Assembly: GCF_001584145.1 (NCBI RefSeq)
Contig: NZ_CP013232.1
Coordinates: 1-64,000, forward strand
Source: Collimonas fungivorans
Lineage (GTDB): Bacteria; Pseudomonadota; Gammaproteobacteria; Burkholderiales; Burkholderiaceae_D
Direction of reading: 5' to 3'
Length of the DNA stretch: 64,000 nucleotides
The notes beneath the pieces were generated by a model. That model did not search any database. It had not been told where the DNA came from and saw only the letters and a program-made list of their open reading frames with translations. The first letter of the stretch is position 1, and each line of letters opens with the position of its first letter. The position numbers and the translations under genes were made by a program. Shown here one piece after another: positions 26,884 through 36,259 of this stretch.

Positions 26884-28110
26884 CTATTCCATCTGAAGCG
26901 CGGCGGGGAGTAACAAGATTGTCGTGAATCCCGCCAGCGGCGGCGACAGCCAGCGCTGCGTCCGCGCCCGCCCGATGGAACGCACCCGTCCGCTCGCCTC
27001 CAGCTCGGCCAACGCGCGTTGGACGGTGCGCTGGCTGGCCCCCAGGGCCAGCGCCAGGGCTGAGGTCGACCAGGCCGCGCCGTCGGCCAGCAGCGCCGCC
27101 AGCGATGCCTGGTCGCCGTCTATGGGCGGCGCCAGCAGCGCCACGGTGCGCTCATCGCGCGGCTTGAGCACGAAACCGCGCGCGGTGGCCTCGATCTGCG
27201 TCAGTTCTGTGACGAGCGCGCGCAGACGGCCGATCTCGACCCGCAGGCGCGCCCGGTGTGTTTCGTCGGGATGGCGTGTGTTGAATGCCGCCGCAATCAA
27301 GGTTTCCCGGTCGACATCGCCAGGCCACGCCTCGGCCAGCGCGCGCACCAGGGCGAACAATACCGGCCGCCGCGCCAGCGTTTGCCAAGCGTTGCCGGCA
27401 CCGACCCCCAGCCCGCGACGGCAGGCATCAACTACCAGCGCATCGGAAGCCAGCAGCGTTGCGACCTCGTCAAGACGCAGCGTCTGCTCGCCGCCGGAAA
27501 ACAGGCGTCGGGCGGCGGGACGTTCAAGCGCGGCCAGCGCCTCCGCCACCTCGGCCAGCAGCGCCGGCACGCGCGCGCGACCGGCCGCCTCCTGCGCGCG
27601 GGCCAGCGCCGCCCGCGCCGGACCTATGCGCAGCGAACGCAGCGCCAGTTCCGCTACAGCCAGCTCTGCCACCGCGGCCAGCGACGGCGGCAGGCTATGT
27701 CCATCGAGTTGAGTCAGTGCCGCTTCGGCTTCGTCAAGGCGGCCGAGCAGCAACAGCTTGCGCGCCGCGATCAGCCTCGCCTGCAACGCATTGGCGCGAT
27801 CGCCATGCGCTTCCAGCGTGGCCAGGGCCGCCGCCAGCGCGCGCGGCGAGCTGCCGAGGTCGCGCACGGCCAGCGCCACTTCGGCCTCGGCGACGATGCA
27901 GCGAGCGCGCGACAGTTCCTCATGAGCGCCGAAGCCGCGGGCAGCCCGCCGCAGCAACTCACGGGCGCGCGGATGCTCGCCCAGCTGAGCCATGGCGATG
28001 CCGCGCAAGGCCAGCGCCGGCGGATCGTCGCGCAGGGCGACACGCTTGAGTGCGCCGAGCGCATCGCCGGCGGCGAGAGCCCGCGCGGAGGCGGCTATCA
28101 GGGAATCCAT
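26884..28110 (-). CDS. Helix-turn-helix regulator with TPR-like N terminus
   Basis: A protein of about 408 residues starting at ATG 28110; a GTG five codons earlier is less likely. The N-terminal 200 residues are Ala/Leu/Arg-rich helical repeats resembling TPRs. The middle (CRRGLGVGAGNAWQTLARRP, then RDNETLIAAAF-like helices) resembles an OmpR-type winged helix, and the C terminus ends with a second helix-turn-helix, SALALALGASQRTVQRALAE and LEASGRVRSIGRARTQRWL. It probably regulates the neighbouring beta-propeller, GST and DUF899 genes. No ligand can be inferred. Confidence 0.6.
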   Translation of the reverse strand: MDSLIAASARALAAGDALGALKRVALRDDPPALALRGIAMAQLGEHPRARELLRRAARGFGAHEELSRARCIVAEAEVALAVRDLGSSPRALAAALATLEAHGDRANALQARLIAARKLLLLGRLDEAEAALTQLDGHSLPPSLAAVAELAVAELALRSLRIGPARAALARAQEAAGRARVPALLAEVAEALAALERPAARRLFSGGEQTLRLDEVATLLASDALVVDACRRGLGVGAGNAWQTLARRPVLFALVRALAEAWPGDVDRETLIAAAFNTRHPDETHRARLRVEIGRLRALVTELTQIEATARGFVLKPRDERTVALLAPPIDGDQASLAALLADGAAWSTSALALALGASQRTVQRALAELEASGRVRSIGRARTQRWLSPPLAGFTTILLLPAALQME

Positions 28111-28169
28111 GGTGACAGGATACACTGCCGTGCTGGTGAGATTGCTGCCGTCGACTGCGCTTTAACGCT

Positions 28170-28814
28170 TTATCCGCTGATTTTTTGAAGGAGCCAGACG
28201 GTCTCCGTTGATGCAACTTTCCCCTTCAATCCGCCCGCCACGTCCCTGATCTCAACGGACGTCAATTGGTAGGTAGCGCCATAATGCTGCCTTACTTCAT
28301 CCTCGTTCACTGAAAACGGCGGACCGTCGATCTTCGATTGGTCGTACACGTAAGCGACCAGCAGCTGCGGCGCCGCACCGGTTATTTGCATCAGGTGTGC
28401 GGCATATTGCTTTCGCATGTCTGCCGGCAGCGCAACCAAGGCGGCGCGATCATATATCGCATTTATTGGGCCAAGATATTCCGCGGACACGTCAAAAATA
28501 TCGCCCACCCATATGTCGATATCGTCAGCGCTGTAGCGGGTCAAATTCCCCACTTTGGAGATGTTCGGCGCCAACCCGAGTTCTTTGAACAATTCGTCAA
28601 TTGCTTGTCCGCTCAACTCTGCGCCGGCAACGCGATAACCGTTGGCCAGCAGCCATGCGATATCGCGTGTCTTGCCGCACAACGGCAGGAATACGCGGCT
28701 GCCCTTTGCCAGGTTTAACTTTTCAAAATGCGCTGTCAGTAACGGGTTTGCCTCGCTTTGATGGAAATTGATTTCGCCCCGTTTCCATTTTTCATGCCAA
28801 AAACTAGCTTCCAT
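28170..28814 (-). CDS. tpm: Thiopurine S-methyltransferase
   Basis: A 214-residue SAM-dependent methyltransferase of the TPMT family: FWHEKWKRGEINFHQSEANP at the N terminus, FLPLCGKTRDIAWLLANGY as the SAM site, then AELSGQAIDELF and IYDRAALVALPADMRKQY. In bacteria it detoxifies thiopurines and tellurite or selenite by methylation. An AAGGAG lies seven bases before the ATG. It appears to be transcribed alone. Confidence 0.9.
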   Translation of the reverse strand: MEASFWHEKWKRGEINFHQSEANPLLTAHFEKLNLAKGSRVFLPLCGKTRDIAWLLANGYRVAGAELSGQAIDELFKELGLAPNISKVGNLTRYSADDIDIWVGDIFDVSAEYLGPINAIYDRAALVALPADMRKQYAAHLMQITGAAPQLLVAYVYDQSKIDGPPFSVNEDEVRQHYGATYQLTSVEIRDVAGGLKGKVASTETVWLLQKISG

Positions 28815-28984
28815 ATAGGCTCCTTAAACTCTTCATAAATAAATAACATCCTACCAATTTAATGATTTAAGTCATGTACTAAGTTGTATGCAGTGCAAGG
28901 ATACGAGTTAAAGCCAACTTTAAGTCAAGCCTTATTGCTGCAGATGAAATAATGGATATGACACAAGACGAACGAGAGCAAGCA

Positions 28985-29104
28985 AGATAGGCGGTTTTTT
29001 GGCCGTATATGGCGCCGTTGCACGGTTTTATTAAAAACGTCAGCCCTCTCTAAAAAAAGGCGACTGAAAACAGGAATGAGCCGCAGGAAAAAATCAAGAG
29101 GTGA
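28985..29104 (+). pseudogene. Possible remnant of a RelE/HigB-type toxin
   Basis: Directly upstream of the XRE gene a broken frame reads LHGFIKNVS at 29018 and, in another frame, KKATENRNEPQEKIKR ending at the XRE start. The LHGFxKK pattern is typical of the C terminus of Gp49-like HigB toxins, which precede such antitoxins. No start or body remains. This is a weak call. Confidence 0.25.
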
Positions 29105-29395
29105 ATGATGAATGGAAAACATATGGGGAGCAGTTTCGATGACTCTCTTAGAGAGGATGCGACTTTGCAGGAGATAGCCGCCGTGGCCGTTAAACGTGTG
29201 ATTGTGTGGCAAATTGCAAGTGAAATGAAGAGGCAAAAAATAACCAAGACCGCGCTGGCCCGTGAGATGCATACCGGTCGCGCTGCTCTAAATCGCTTGC
29301 TGGATGAAAGCGATACGAGCCTGGCCCTGACTACGCTAGTGGGTGTAGCGGCGGCATTGGGCAAGAAAATCAAGATAGAACTGGTTCCGGCCTGA
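29105..29395 (+). CDS. Orphan HigA-like XRE protein
   Basis: A 96-residue DNA-binding protein with a helix-turn-helix at about 43-82 (QKITKTALAREMHTGRAALN, then RLLDESDTSLALTTLVGVAA). An N-terminal SSFDDSLREDATLQEIAAVA segment matches small antitoxins that pair with Gp49-like toxins. No intact toxin is present on either side; a short broken toxin-like remnant lies upstream. It may now be only an autoregulator. Confidence 0.7.
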   Translation: MMNGKHMGSSFDDSLREDATLQEIAAVAVKRVIVWQIASEMKRQKITKTALAREMHTGRAALNRLLDESDTSLALTTLVGVAAALGKKIKIELVPA

Positions 29396-29462
29396 TTTCG
29401 AGCATGACTTTGCCGGGGATGGCATGTGAAGCCCTCTTCTCCCCGACAAGCCACCTCTTCTG

Positions 29463-32456
29463 CTACCCCACCTTGGTGAACTTCCAGCTCTGGTTGCCGC
29501 CGCCATTGTCATCCCACAGCGTAATCGCAGATACATTGGTAGTGCCGTAGCTGGTGGGCGACGTGCCCGAATTGTTATCGTCGATGACGCGCCCGCTCTG
29601 CACACCCTTGATCCCGTAGCTCACGCCATCCGGCCGCGGCACCAGCGCGAACTGCTGGTTGGCGCCGCCGTTGCCTTGCCAGATTTCCAGCGCGGCGCCG
29701 TTGTCGGTCTTCTGGCCGGTCACGTCCATCACCAGGCCGCTCTTGATGTTGGTCAGCTGCCAGTTGCCGCTGGAAATGGTCAGCCGCCATTGCTGCTCCT
29801 GGCCGCCGGTAGCAGCGGCGATGCCGAGCCGGGTGCCGGCCGTCGTGCCGCCCTGGTAGACGCCCAGCAGCAGGCTGCTGATGGCGCTGGTGATGGTGTA
29901 GACGCCGTTGTTGACGATGGCCGGCAGGAAGCGCCACTGCTGGCTGAACGGCCATTGCTGGCTAGGGTTGTCGGCCGGATTGATGATGACGTTGGCGGAT
30001 GCGCTGGTGGACGAGATCGAAGTCGGCGCCTTGGATGCGCCATTGATGTCCAACAGCAGCTGGCTTTGCTTGCCGGCCAGGGTGTAGATGCCGGTGCTGA
30101 CGCCGGCCGCTTTCCAGCTCTGGTTGGCGCCGCCGTTGGCCGCATACAGGATCACCGAGGAGCCCGCCGCCGTGCTGTTGTTGGCGACGTCCAGCGTCGC
30201 GCCGGTGCTGGCGTTGACGATCTTCAGGTTGCCGAAGCTGTCGGTGCTTACTGTCCAGCCCTGCGTCGCGGCGGCGCTTAGCGGCTGCACGCCGGGATAG
30301 GTGTAGGCCGATCCCGCCACCGCCGGCATCACGTCCAGGTACAGGCCGCTGTTGACGTTCTGCAGGAAATAAGTGTTGGCGGCAGGCGGCGGCACCGCTG
30401 CCGTGCTGGCGGGGCCGGTGATATTCTGCGGCATGCCGCTCGCACCATAGAAACTCAGGCTGCCTGCGCTGCCCTGGATGAACTCGAACACCACGATCGT
30501 ATTGCTGCCGCTGGTCAGCCACACGCCGGGGCAGTACAGCCGCTTTTGCGGACCGGCGGCGGTCCAGTAGCGGCCCAGGTTGTAGCCGTTCACGAAGACA
30601 TAACCGCTGCCCCAGGAGGACATGTCGATATACATGTCTTGCGGCGTCGCGATGTTGACCGTGGCTTTGGCAAAGAACGGCTGGCTGCCGGCAGGCGCGG
30701 TTGCGCTGAAAGTGAGCGCCGCGACCTGCGCCGCCGACAGGGGCGCGAGCGCCATGCTCCAGTTGATCAGCGCGGCGCCGTTGGCGTAGACGTTCAGCGA
30801 CAATCCCTTGCCTTCGGCATTCATGCCGCCGGCGCCGAAGTTGACCCGTCCGAACGGCATGCAGACGATCTGCAGCGTGGCATTCGGCGCGGCGTTGCTG
30901 ATGGTCAGCGATGTGGTTGGAGATAGTGCGCCGTTGGACGCCGTATTTAGCACCTGGCTGGAAGCGCGCACGCCGTTGACGAACACCAGTGCATAGTCAG
31001 GAGCGCGGTCAAAGGTGATGGTGAAGTTGCCGCCGGATGCCGGCAGTGTGGTTTGGTAAACCGCCACGCCGGAGGGATACACACCCGCGCTGGCCGGCTG
31101 GTTCTTGTTCAGCGCCATCGCCATCGCTTCCATGGTTTGCGGCAGCCGGTTCTGGATAGTCAGGTTGAGGCCGGGCAGCAAGCCGCAGTAAGTCAGCTGG
31201 CTGCTCGGCACCGCCGCGATATCGCCATCGCTGATATGCGGGATGCCGGCCGGCGTGGCGGCAAACGGCACGCTGTACGACGCGTTGGCGACGTAGGCAG
31301 CCTGGATCGGCGAAAAGTTAGGATTGGCGCCGCCGGATTCCGAGACCGGCGCGCCGTAGTCGTAGGAGGTGATGGTTCCCTGGGAGCTGGAATCGCTGAC
31401 GCCGTTGGAGCCGGCGGTAAACCCGAAGTTGGTGCCGCCGTGCGCTACATATAGTACAAACGAACACTTCGACGTGGTCAACGCCGTGACCTGGCTCACA
31501 AAATCCCCTACATGCAAGGTCTGGCTGGCGTCTCCCCAATGGCAGATCCAGCCCGGATAACACTCCGCCCCGAACGCGCCTACGCCGTAATTACCGGCGG
31601 CGGTCGCATAGTTGCCGGCCGACGCGCCGTCCGCGGTCATGCCGTAGGCGGTGTTGGTCGGCAGGGTGATATGGTTGTTCTTGAAGCCGTTGGCATAACC
31701 GTCGCACACGCAGAATTTTTCTGCATAACCGAGCGCCGTCCATTGCTGCGCGATCGCGTTCGGATAAGTGCCGTCGTCGGGCGACCAGGAAGTGTACTCA
31801 TTCTCCACCGCCACCAGCATGATCGGACCGCCGGCCGCCAGGGTGCGGCCCTTCACCACATTGTTGTAGAGCGCGGTGTTCCAGCTGTTGACGGCCGCCA
31901 TGTAACTGGCGAAGTTGCCGCGGATCTGCAGGTTGCCGGCGCTATCCCTGAATTGCGGATCGGCCAGCATGCGCGGCGGCAGGCCACCGAAATCCCATTC
32001 GGCGCAGACGTAGGGGCCGGGGCGCAGCAGCACCCACATGCCGTTCTGCGCGCACAGGTCGATGAAGTGGCCCATGTTCTTGTCGGGCGAGCTGAAGTCG
32101 AACGAGCCGTCGGACAGTTCGTGGAAATTCCACATGAGGTAGATCGAGATGGTGTTGCAGCCCAGCGCCTTGATCATCTTGATGCGGTGGTCCCAGTATT
32201 GCGAAGGGACACGCGCCGGATGGATCTCACCACCGAAGAACTGGAACGCCGAACCGTCCATGAACCAGTTGCCGCTGCTGTTCCAGGAGAGAGCGTGGTT
32301 GCCGCCGCTGGCGAACACGGCGTTGCTTGCATCGCCGGCAGCGGCAAAGGCTTTTGCGCTCGGCGAATTGGTTGGCGCGCTGTCCTCGCCGCCGACACCG
32401 CAAGCTGCCAGTAGCGGCGTGACTACTGCATAACCAAGGAAGTCTCTTCTTTTCAT
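29463..32456 (-). CDS. Secreted GH35 beta-galactosidase with ricin-type lectin repeats
   Basis: A 997-residue exported enzyme. The N terminus has a twin-arginine motif (KRRDFLG) and a lipobox (LLAAC, Cys19), suggesting a Tat-exported lipoprotein. The GH35 catalytic domain contains GGEIHPARVPSQYWDHRIKM, RPGPYVCAEWDFGGLPPRML, ENEY (218-221, acid/base) and a nucleophile region AECYPGW near 297-303. From about residue 690 to the end there are beta-trefoil ricin-like modules with QxW signatures (NQSWKA, SQQW, EQQWRL, NQQF, NQSWKF). It would bind and trim galactose-containing polysaccharide of fungi, algae or plants. Monocistronic. Confidence 0.9.
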   Translation of the reverse strand: MKRRDFLGYAVVTPLLAACGVGGEDSAPTNSPSAKAFAAAGDASNAVFASGGNHALSWNSSGNWFMDGSAFQFFGGEIHPARVPSQYWDHRIKMIKALGCNTISIYLMWNFHELSDGSFDFSSPDKNMGHFIDLCAQNGMWVLLRPGPYVCAEWDFGGLPPRMLADPQFRDSAGNLQIRGNFASYMAAVNSWNTALYNNVVKGRTLAAGGPIMLVAVENEYTSWSPDDGTYPNAIAQQWTALGYAEKFCVCDGYANGFKNNHITLPTNTAYGMTADGASAGNYATAAGNYGVGAFGAECYPGWICHWGDASQTLHVGDFVSQVTALTTSKCSFVLYVAHGGTNFGFTAGSNGVSDSSSQGTITSYDYGAPVSESGGANPNFSPIQAAYVANASYSVPFAATPAGIPHISDGDIAAVPSSQLTYCGLLPGLNLTIQNRLPQTMEAMAMALNKNQPASAGVYPSGVAVYQTTLPASGGNFTITFDRAPDYALVFVNGVRASSQVLNTASNGALSPTTSLTISNAAPNATLQIVCMPFGRVNFGAGGMNAEGKGLSLNVYANGAALINWSMALAPLSAAQVAALTFSATAPAGSQPFFAKATVNIATPQDMYIDMSSWGSGYVFVNGYNLGRYWTAAGPQKRLYCPGVWLTSGSNTIVVFEFIQGSAGSLSFYGASGMPQNITGPASTAAVPPPAANTYFLQNVNSGLYLDVMPAVAGSAYTYPGVQPLSAAATQGWTVSTDSFGNLKIVNASTGATLDVANNSTAAGSSVILYAANGGANQSWKAAGVSTGIYTLAGKQSQLLLDINGASKAPTSISSTSASANVIINPADNPSQQWPFSQQWRFLPAIVNNGVYTITSAISSLLLGVYQGGTTAGTRLGIAAATGGQEQQWRLTISSGNWQLTNIKSGLVMDVTGQKTDNGAALEIWQGNGGANQQFALVPRPDGVSYGIKGVQSGRVIDDNNSGTSPTSYGTTNVSAITLWDDNGGGNQSWKFTKVG

Positions 32457-33105
32457 GGTCTGTCTCCTTTTTATGAATCTGTCGTCGTTTTTTTGAAGCT
32501 ACGTCACCTGCTGAGAAAGATTTTCTGGATGGTTTTGTTGCGGTAGCGCGTATCGGGAGGATGGCGTGTCGGAGTGCCGGATTAATGATGCGCCGATTGT
32601 ATGAGGCACCACGGCAGATATCCAATGAAGTTTCTCATGGCAGCGATACCGTATTGGGTATTGATTGCGTGGCTTGCGCGGCGTGTTTTTAGGCTGGACT
32701 GGCGGGAATCGGGAGTGGTTAATGTGAAAGAATATTCGGCAATGACATGTGCGAGTTTGTACACATTCGGTAACCCGCATTGTAGGCGTATTTAACATTC
32801 AACCCGTGGTGAATGTTGGATTGCGTGGCGTCGGGAAAACAAGACGCACGGGTAGGTTTGCCCATCTGAATTTACTTGTACGAAACCTTCTCCATAGCTC
32901 CCAGAAAATGATGAACAAGAAAAGATCGCTAAAATGCACCGCAAACATTTTTGAATGTTCATCGGCTGGTCAAAATAGGTAGTTTGCGTGCATTTCAGGT
33001 TGTCGCCGATGAGCTTGCCGCTGCAGCCTGCGGTATTGTACTTTTGACGATGCGTTGTCCTTCCATGGTCGCGAGCTTAAACCTGCGAATCATTGGGAGA
33101 TCCAG
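32457..33105. other. 649-base intergenic stretch with no gene seen
   Basis: Between the beta-galactosidase start and the end of the T6SS module. It holds an inverted repeat, AACATTCA (32794-32801) and TGAATGTT (32810-32817), with a similar partial copy near 32943-32960. A short frame near 33000-33100 has no recognisable family. The left part should carry the beta-galactosidase promoter. Confidence 0.4.
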
Positions 33106-34161
33106 CTAGCTTGCAGCGTTTGTCGCAGGCTTTGGCGGCACAGGATGTATTTCTTTGGCAGCGTTGATCAGGTCTTCCGGTTTGCCGCTCCACTGAGGCA
33201 ATTTGGCCGGAGGTAATGGCAGGACGTTGTCGAGATTAGGAAAACGCAGATCTGAGTCGTGTTCCAAAGCTTTCTTGAAGACTCGATAACGATCAGCTCG
33301 CGAGTTATCAACACCAGCAGGCGCGAGACCGTCAACCTTTTGGAATTCGCCGCGTAAATAGTCAGCCGATGCGGCGCTCCCGAACTTCACTCCCTCGTGA
33401 AAATAGTGCAGGGCTCGTGACTTGTCCTTTTGAATGACGTCATATTCGATCCCCAGTGCTTCGGCAGCATCACCGTTACCCTGCGCAAAAGCGCATTCAA
33501 GCATTTTGAGGCCGATCACTTCATTGCTCCAGCGTTCACGCTCGGGCTCATCTTTTTCTAATACCGCATTCAAACTGCGTCCGATCGTAAATTGCGCAAA
33601 ACTGCTGCCCATGTCGGCGGCCTTTTGCCAAAACGCCCAGGCTGCAGTCGGATCTTTTTTGACGATAAAGCCGTCAGCATAATAGTTGCCCATCACTGCG
33701 TAAGCCAGCGGCACACCCATACGCATCGCGTCCTCGGTCAAGGTCATCGCCGCGTTAGGGTTGCGTTCTACAAGTATCTTTTTGGAATCCTTCAATCCCC
33801 AAACACCGGTCTGGTAGAGGGTCGCCAGATTGTTCATGGCTTTCCAATGCTTACGCTCTGCGGCCTTTGTGTACAGTTCGATGATGCGTGGCCAGTTGCG
33901 GTCGTCCTTCCACAGATCAGGTGTATCTAACGCCAATGCTTCCTGATACCAGATATCAGCCTCCCGGTCCAACGGTGGTGCTGCCGTCAGTTCACTCTTG
34001 CAAGTGAATTCAGTGCGATGCGGATGGAACAATTCAGGAATGTGGTTGCGAGGCAAATCGTTGTCCATAGAACAGGCCGTTTGAGAAAGTGGAAGGCAAA
34101 TAAGAAAGAGCGACAGGTAACGGCGCCAAGTGCCGCTAGATAGTGTGGTCAATGAGGTCAT
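33106..34161 (-). CDS. Sel1-repeat lipoprotein, probable PLD-effector immunity protein
   Basis: A 351-residue exported protein with a hydrophobic N terminus ending LSQTAC (Cys30), an imperfect lipobox. The body has Sel1/TPR-like helical repeats: AMNNLATLYQTGVWGLKDSK, AYAVMGNYYADGFIVKKDPT, AAWAFWQKAADMGSSFAQF and AAEALGIEYDVIQKDKSRAL. Its ATG overlaps the PLD effector's TGA as ATGA. Sel1-type lipoproteins are the usual periplasmic immunity partners of Tle5 phospholipase D effectors, so protection against self-intoxication is the likely role. Confidence 0.75.
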   Translation of the reverse strand: MTSLTTLSSGTWRRYLSLFLICLPLSQTACSMDNDLPRNHIPELFHPHRTEFTCKSELTAAPPLDREADIWYQEALALDTPDLWKDDRNWPRIIELYTKAAERKHWKAMNNLATLYQTGVWGLKDSKKILVERNPNAAMTLTEDAMRMGVPLAYAVMGNYYADGFIVKKDPTAAWAFWQKAADMGSSFAQFTIGRSLNAVLEKDEPERERWSNEVIGLKMLECAFAQGNGDAAEALGIEYDVIQKDKSRALHYFHEGVKFGSAASADYLRGEFQKVDGLAPAGVDNSRADRYRVFKKALEHDSDLRFPNLDNVLPLPPAKLPQWSGKPEDLINAAKEIHPVPPKPATNAAS

Positions 34162-36164
34162 GCAGTAGCTTCCCCCGTTTCGGTAGTGGCGGCAGGGGCT
34201 TGCGCCAAACGAACACCGAATCCGGTGCCGCCGCGTGAATCAGAGAATTTGACAATATGATTGTCAAGACGATCAATTCCGTTGCTGTTTTTTGCCGCCT
34301 TGTCGATAACAGCAGCGTTCTTTTTCATTTTCTTGGACCAATCCCCGTGAGTATCTTCTAATTTAGTTCCTGTGGCATCTCCGCCATCTAATTCGCCTCC
34401 GGCTAAATTAGCCCATACCTTTTGTCGCATTGTCCTCGGCAAGGTTTTATCCATGCAAGCGATGTTGATTTCGCTGTCCCCAGCCATGCTGCGTAAATTC
34501 AGATTGGCGCTGCCTAGCGTGAAGAAGGCGTCGTCAATAATCATCAATTTGCTGTGAATATAGATTTCTCTGCATTTGCCTGTGCCGCCTTGCGTGTACA
34601 GTTTTCCGATCAACACTTTGATGCCGAGGGCCTCCAGATCGGCGGCGCTGACTGGTGGCCGGTTAGCCGAGTCTAAAACATCGCCGGCTCCGATTCGATT
34701 GCCGATTTGCGTGCCAAGATCGGATTGGGCGCGGCTTTTCACCAACTTCTCAAAAAAAGAATCGTCTGCCTTCGGCTGCATGTCCCTGTAACTCTTGACA
34801 CCGTCATCGTATTTCTTGATGCTGGCGCCTTCGCCGAGCTCGGCAACGGTATCGTAAGTGCGCGGCACCATCCCGCCTTTTTCCGGTTCAGGTATGAGGA
34901 TAAACACATACAGATTAGGAATCGACGGTTTTCCGGGAGCCTTTGCCATGCCCTTGGCATATTTCAAACGCATGGCTTTAAGATGTTCAGCCCAGGGAGT
35001 GTGCTGGAAATACTGGTTCTCTATGTAGATGTAGCTACGCGCCTGGCTGGTCGCCAGCCAATAGGCATCCTGAATGGTTTTATCTTTTTCTTCGGGTTGT
35101 GTACGAATGATCTGGGAGATATGCTTGTCTGCGCCTGCGGGCGGCGCGAATTGATCTCCCTTGAACCGCGCCCGTAGCGCAGACAGCGATCCTGCGGAAG
35201 GAGTCGTATCCCATTCCTTCGCGGCGCGATCCCATGCGGTCGAAAAATTACGATTCAAACAAAATAGAGCTGGTCCCTGTACCCTGATTGCATAGTCGCG
35301 GTAGGGTTTCAGGCGTAGGCTGAGATTGGCTGAATCGCTTGTTCCCTCCCATTGATAGCCGCGCAACGGATCGTCGTAAATATGTTCAGGCGTGTCCCAG
35401 TAGTCGGTAGTCGAGTTCAGTCCCATCACGTACCCTACCGAGGTGGGACCAGGTAGTTCATAATCGATCAGGATGGGCTTTTGGTGATGCGTCGGCACTC
35501 TCTTCAATCCCGCAATTTCAATGGACGTATAACCTTTGGTTTCACCCTTCATGCTCTGTTCAACGGAATCGGCGCTCTGGCAGCGATGACGCACATGTAA
35601 ATTCGGCATTTTCCCCGTCATGGCTTTTTCCCACCAGTCGACACAGTGTTTCGCGCGTTCAGGCGTTTGGTGGAAGGCGCGGTAATAGTTGGCGAGATCG
35701 GGATCGTCCTTGTCATTGAAAGCCCTGACAACGCGCTCGAGATCGGACTTGTTGGTATAACCAGGCAAGTTATTGGCCATCAACCCGAGTTCCTTGCCGA
35801 CACCGGCGGGATACCACACCATCAATCGCACGATGACACCCTTGGCGGCGACCTGGGATAACAAATCACCATACGTCAGGCCGCGCGGCCAGGTTCCGCC
35901 CTGGCGTTTGCCGATCTCCATGCCCGGGTCGAATCCCCAGCAAACCAGGTCGACGGTTTCTTTTGCCGCTTGAATATCTGCAACGATCTTTGGAAATGCG
36001 TTCGACGCGCAAACAAAAAAATCCAGATGGTTTGCAGAAATTGGATGATCCCAGGGGTTGTTGATATTTTCGAGCAACCACTGCTTGCTGATATTGGCCT
36101 CGCGGGACAATTCATCAATATGAAATTCCCCGGTTCGAAACAGCTTGTTGATATCTGGCGGCAT
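34158..36164 (-). CDS. Phospholipase D-family T6SS effector (Tle5-like)
   Basis: A 668-residue protein with two HKD motifs of the PLD superfamily: HHQKPILID (His227, Lys229, Asp234) and HSKLMIIDDAFFTLGSANLN (His537, Lys539, Asp544). No signal peptide is present, which fits delivery through a VgrG spike. Tle5 effectors cut phospholipids of competing bacteria and also target eukaryotic cells. It follows vgrG and a small exported protein gene on the same strand and is coupled to the Sel1 lipoprotein by an ATGA overlap, the classic effector-immunity arrangement. Confidence 0.85.
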   Translation of the reverse strand: MPPDINKLFRTGEFHIDELSREANISKQWLLENINNPWDHPISANHLDFFVCASNAFPKIVADIQAAKETVDLVCWGFDPGMEIGKRQGGTWPRGLTYGDLLSQVAAKGVIVRLMVWYPAGVGKELGLMANNLPGYTNKSDLERVVRAFNDKDDPDLANYYRAFHQTPERAKHCVDWWEKAMTGKMPNLHVRHRCQSADSVEQSMKGETKGYTSIEIAGLKRVPTHHQKPILIDYELPGPTSVGYVMGLNSTTDYWDTPEHIYDDPLRGYQWEGTSDSANLSLRLKPYRDYAIRVQGPALFCLNRNFSTAWDRAAKEWDTTPSAGSLSALRARFKGDQFAPPAGADKHISQIIRTQPEEKDKTIQDAYWLATSQARSYIYIENQYFQHTPWAEHLKAMRLKYAKGMAKAPGKPSIPNLYVFILIPEPEKGGMVPRTYDTVAELGEGASIKKYDDGVKSYRDMQPKADDSFFEKLVKSRAQSDLGTQIGNRIGAGDVLDSANRPPVSAADLEALGIKVLIGKLYTQGGTGKCREIYIHSKLMIIDDAFFTLGSANLNLRSMAGDSEINIACMDKTLPRTMRQKVWANLAGGELDGGDATGTKLEDTHGDWSKKMKKNAAVIDKAAKNSNGIDRLDNHIVKFSDSRGGTGFGVRLAQAPAATTETGEATA

Positions 36165-36259
36165 GGTATTCGGTGTCCTTCAAATCGTTGAGAGCGAATC
36201 AGTCCCAAGCGGTTTTCGATTTAATAATGCGATATTGGATTACTTTGTGCTGAATCAGT

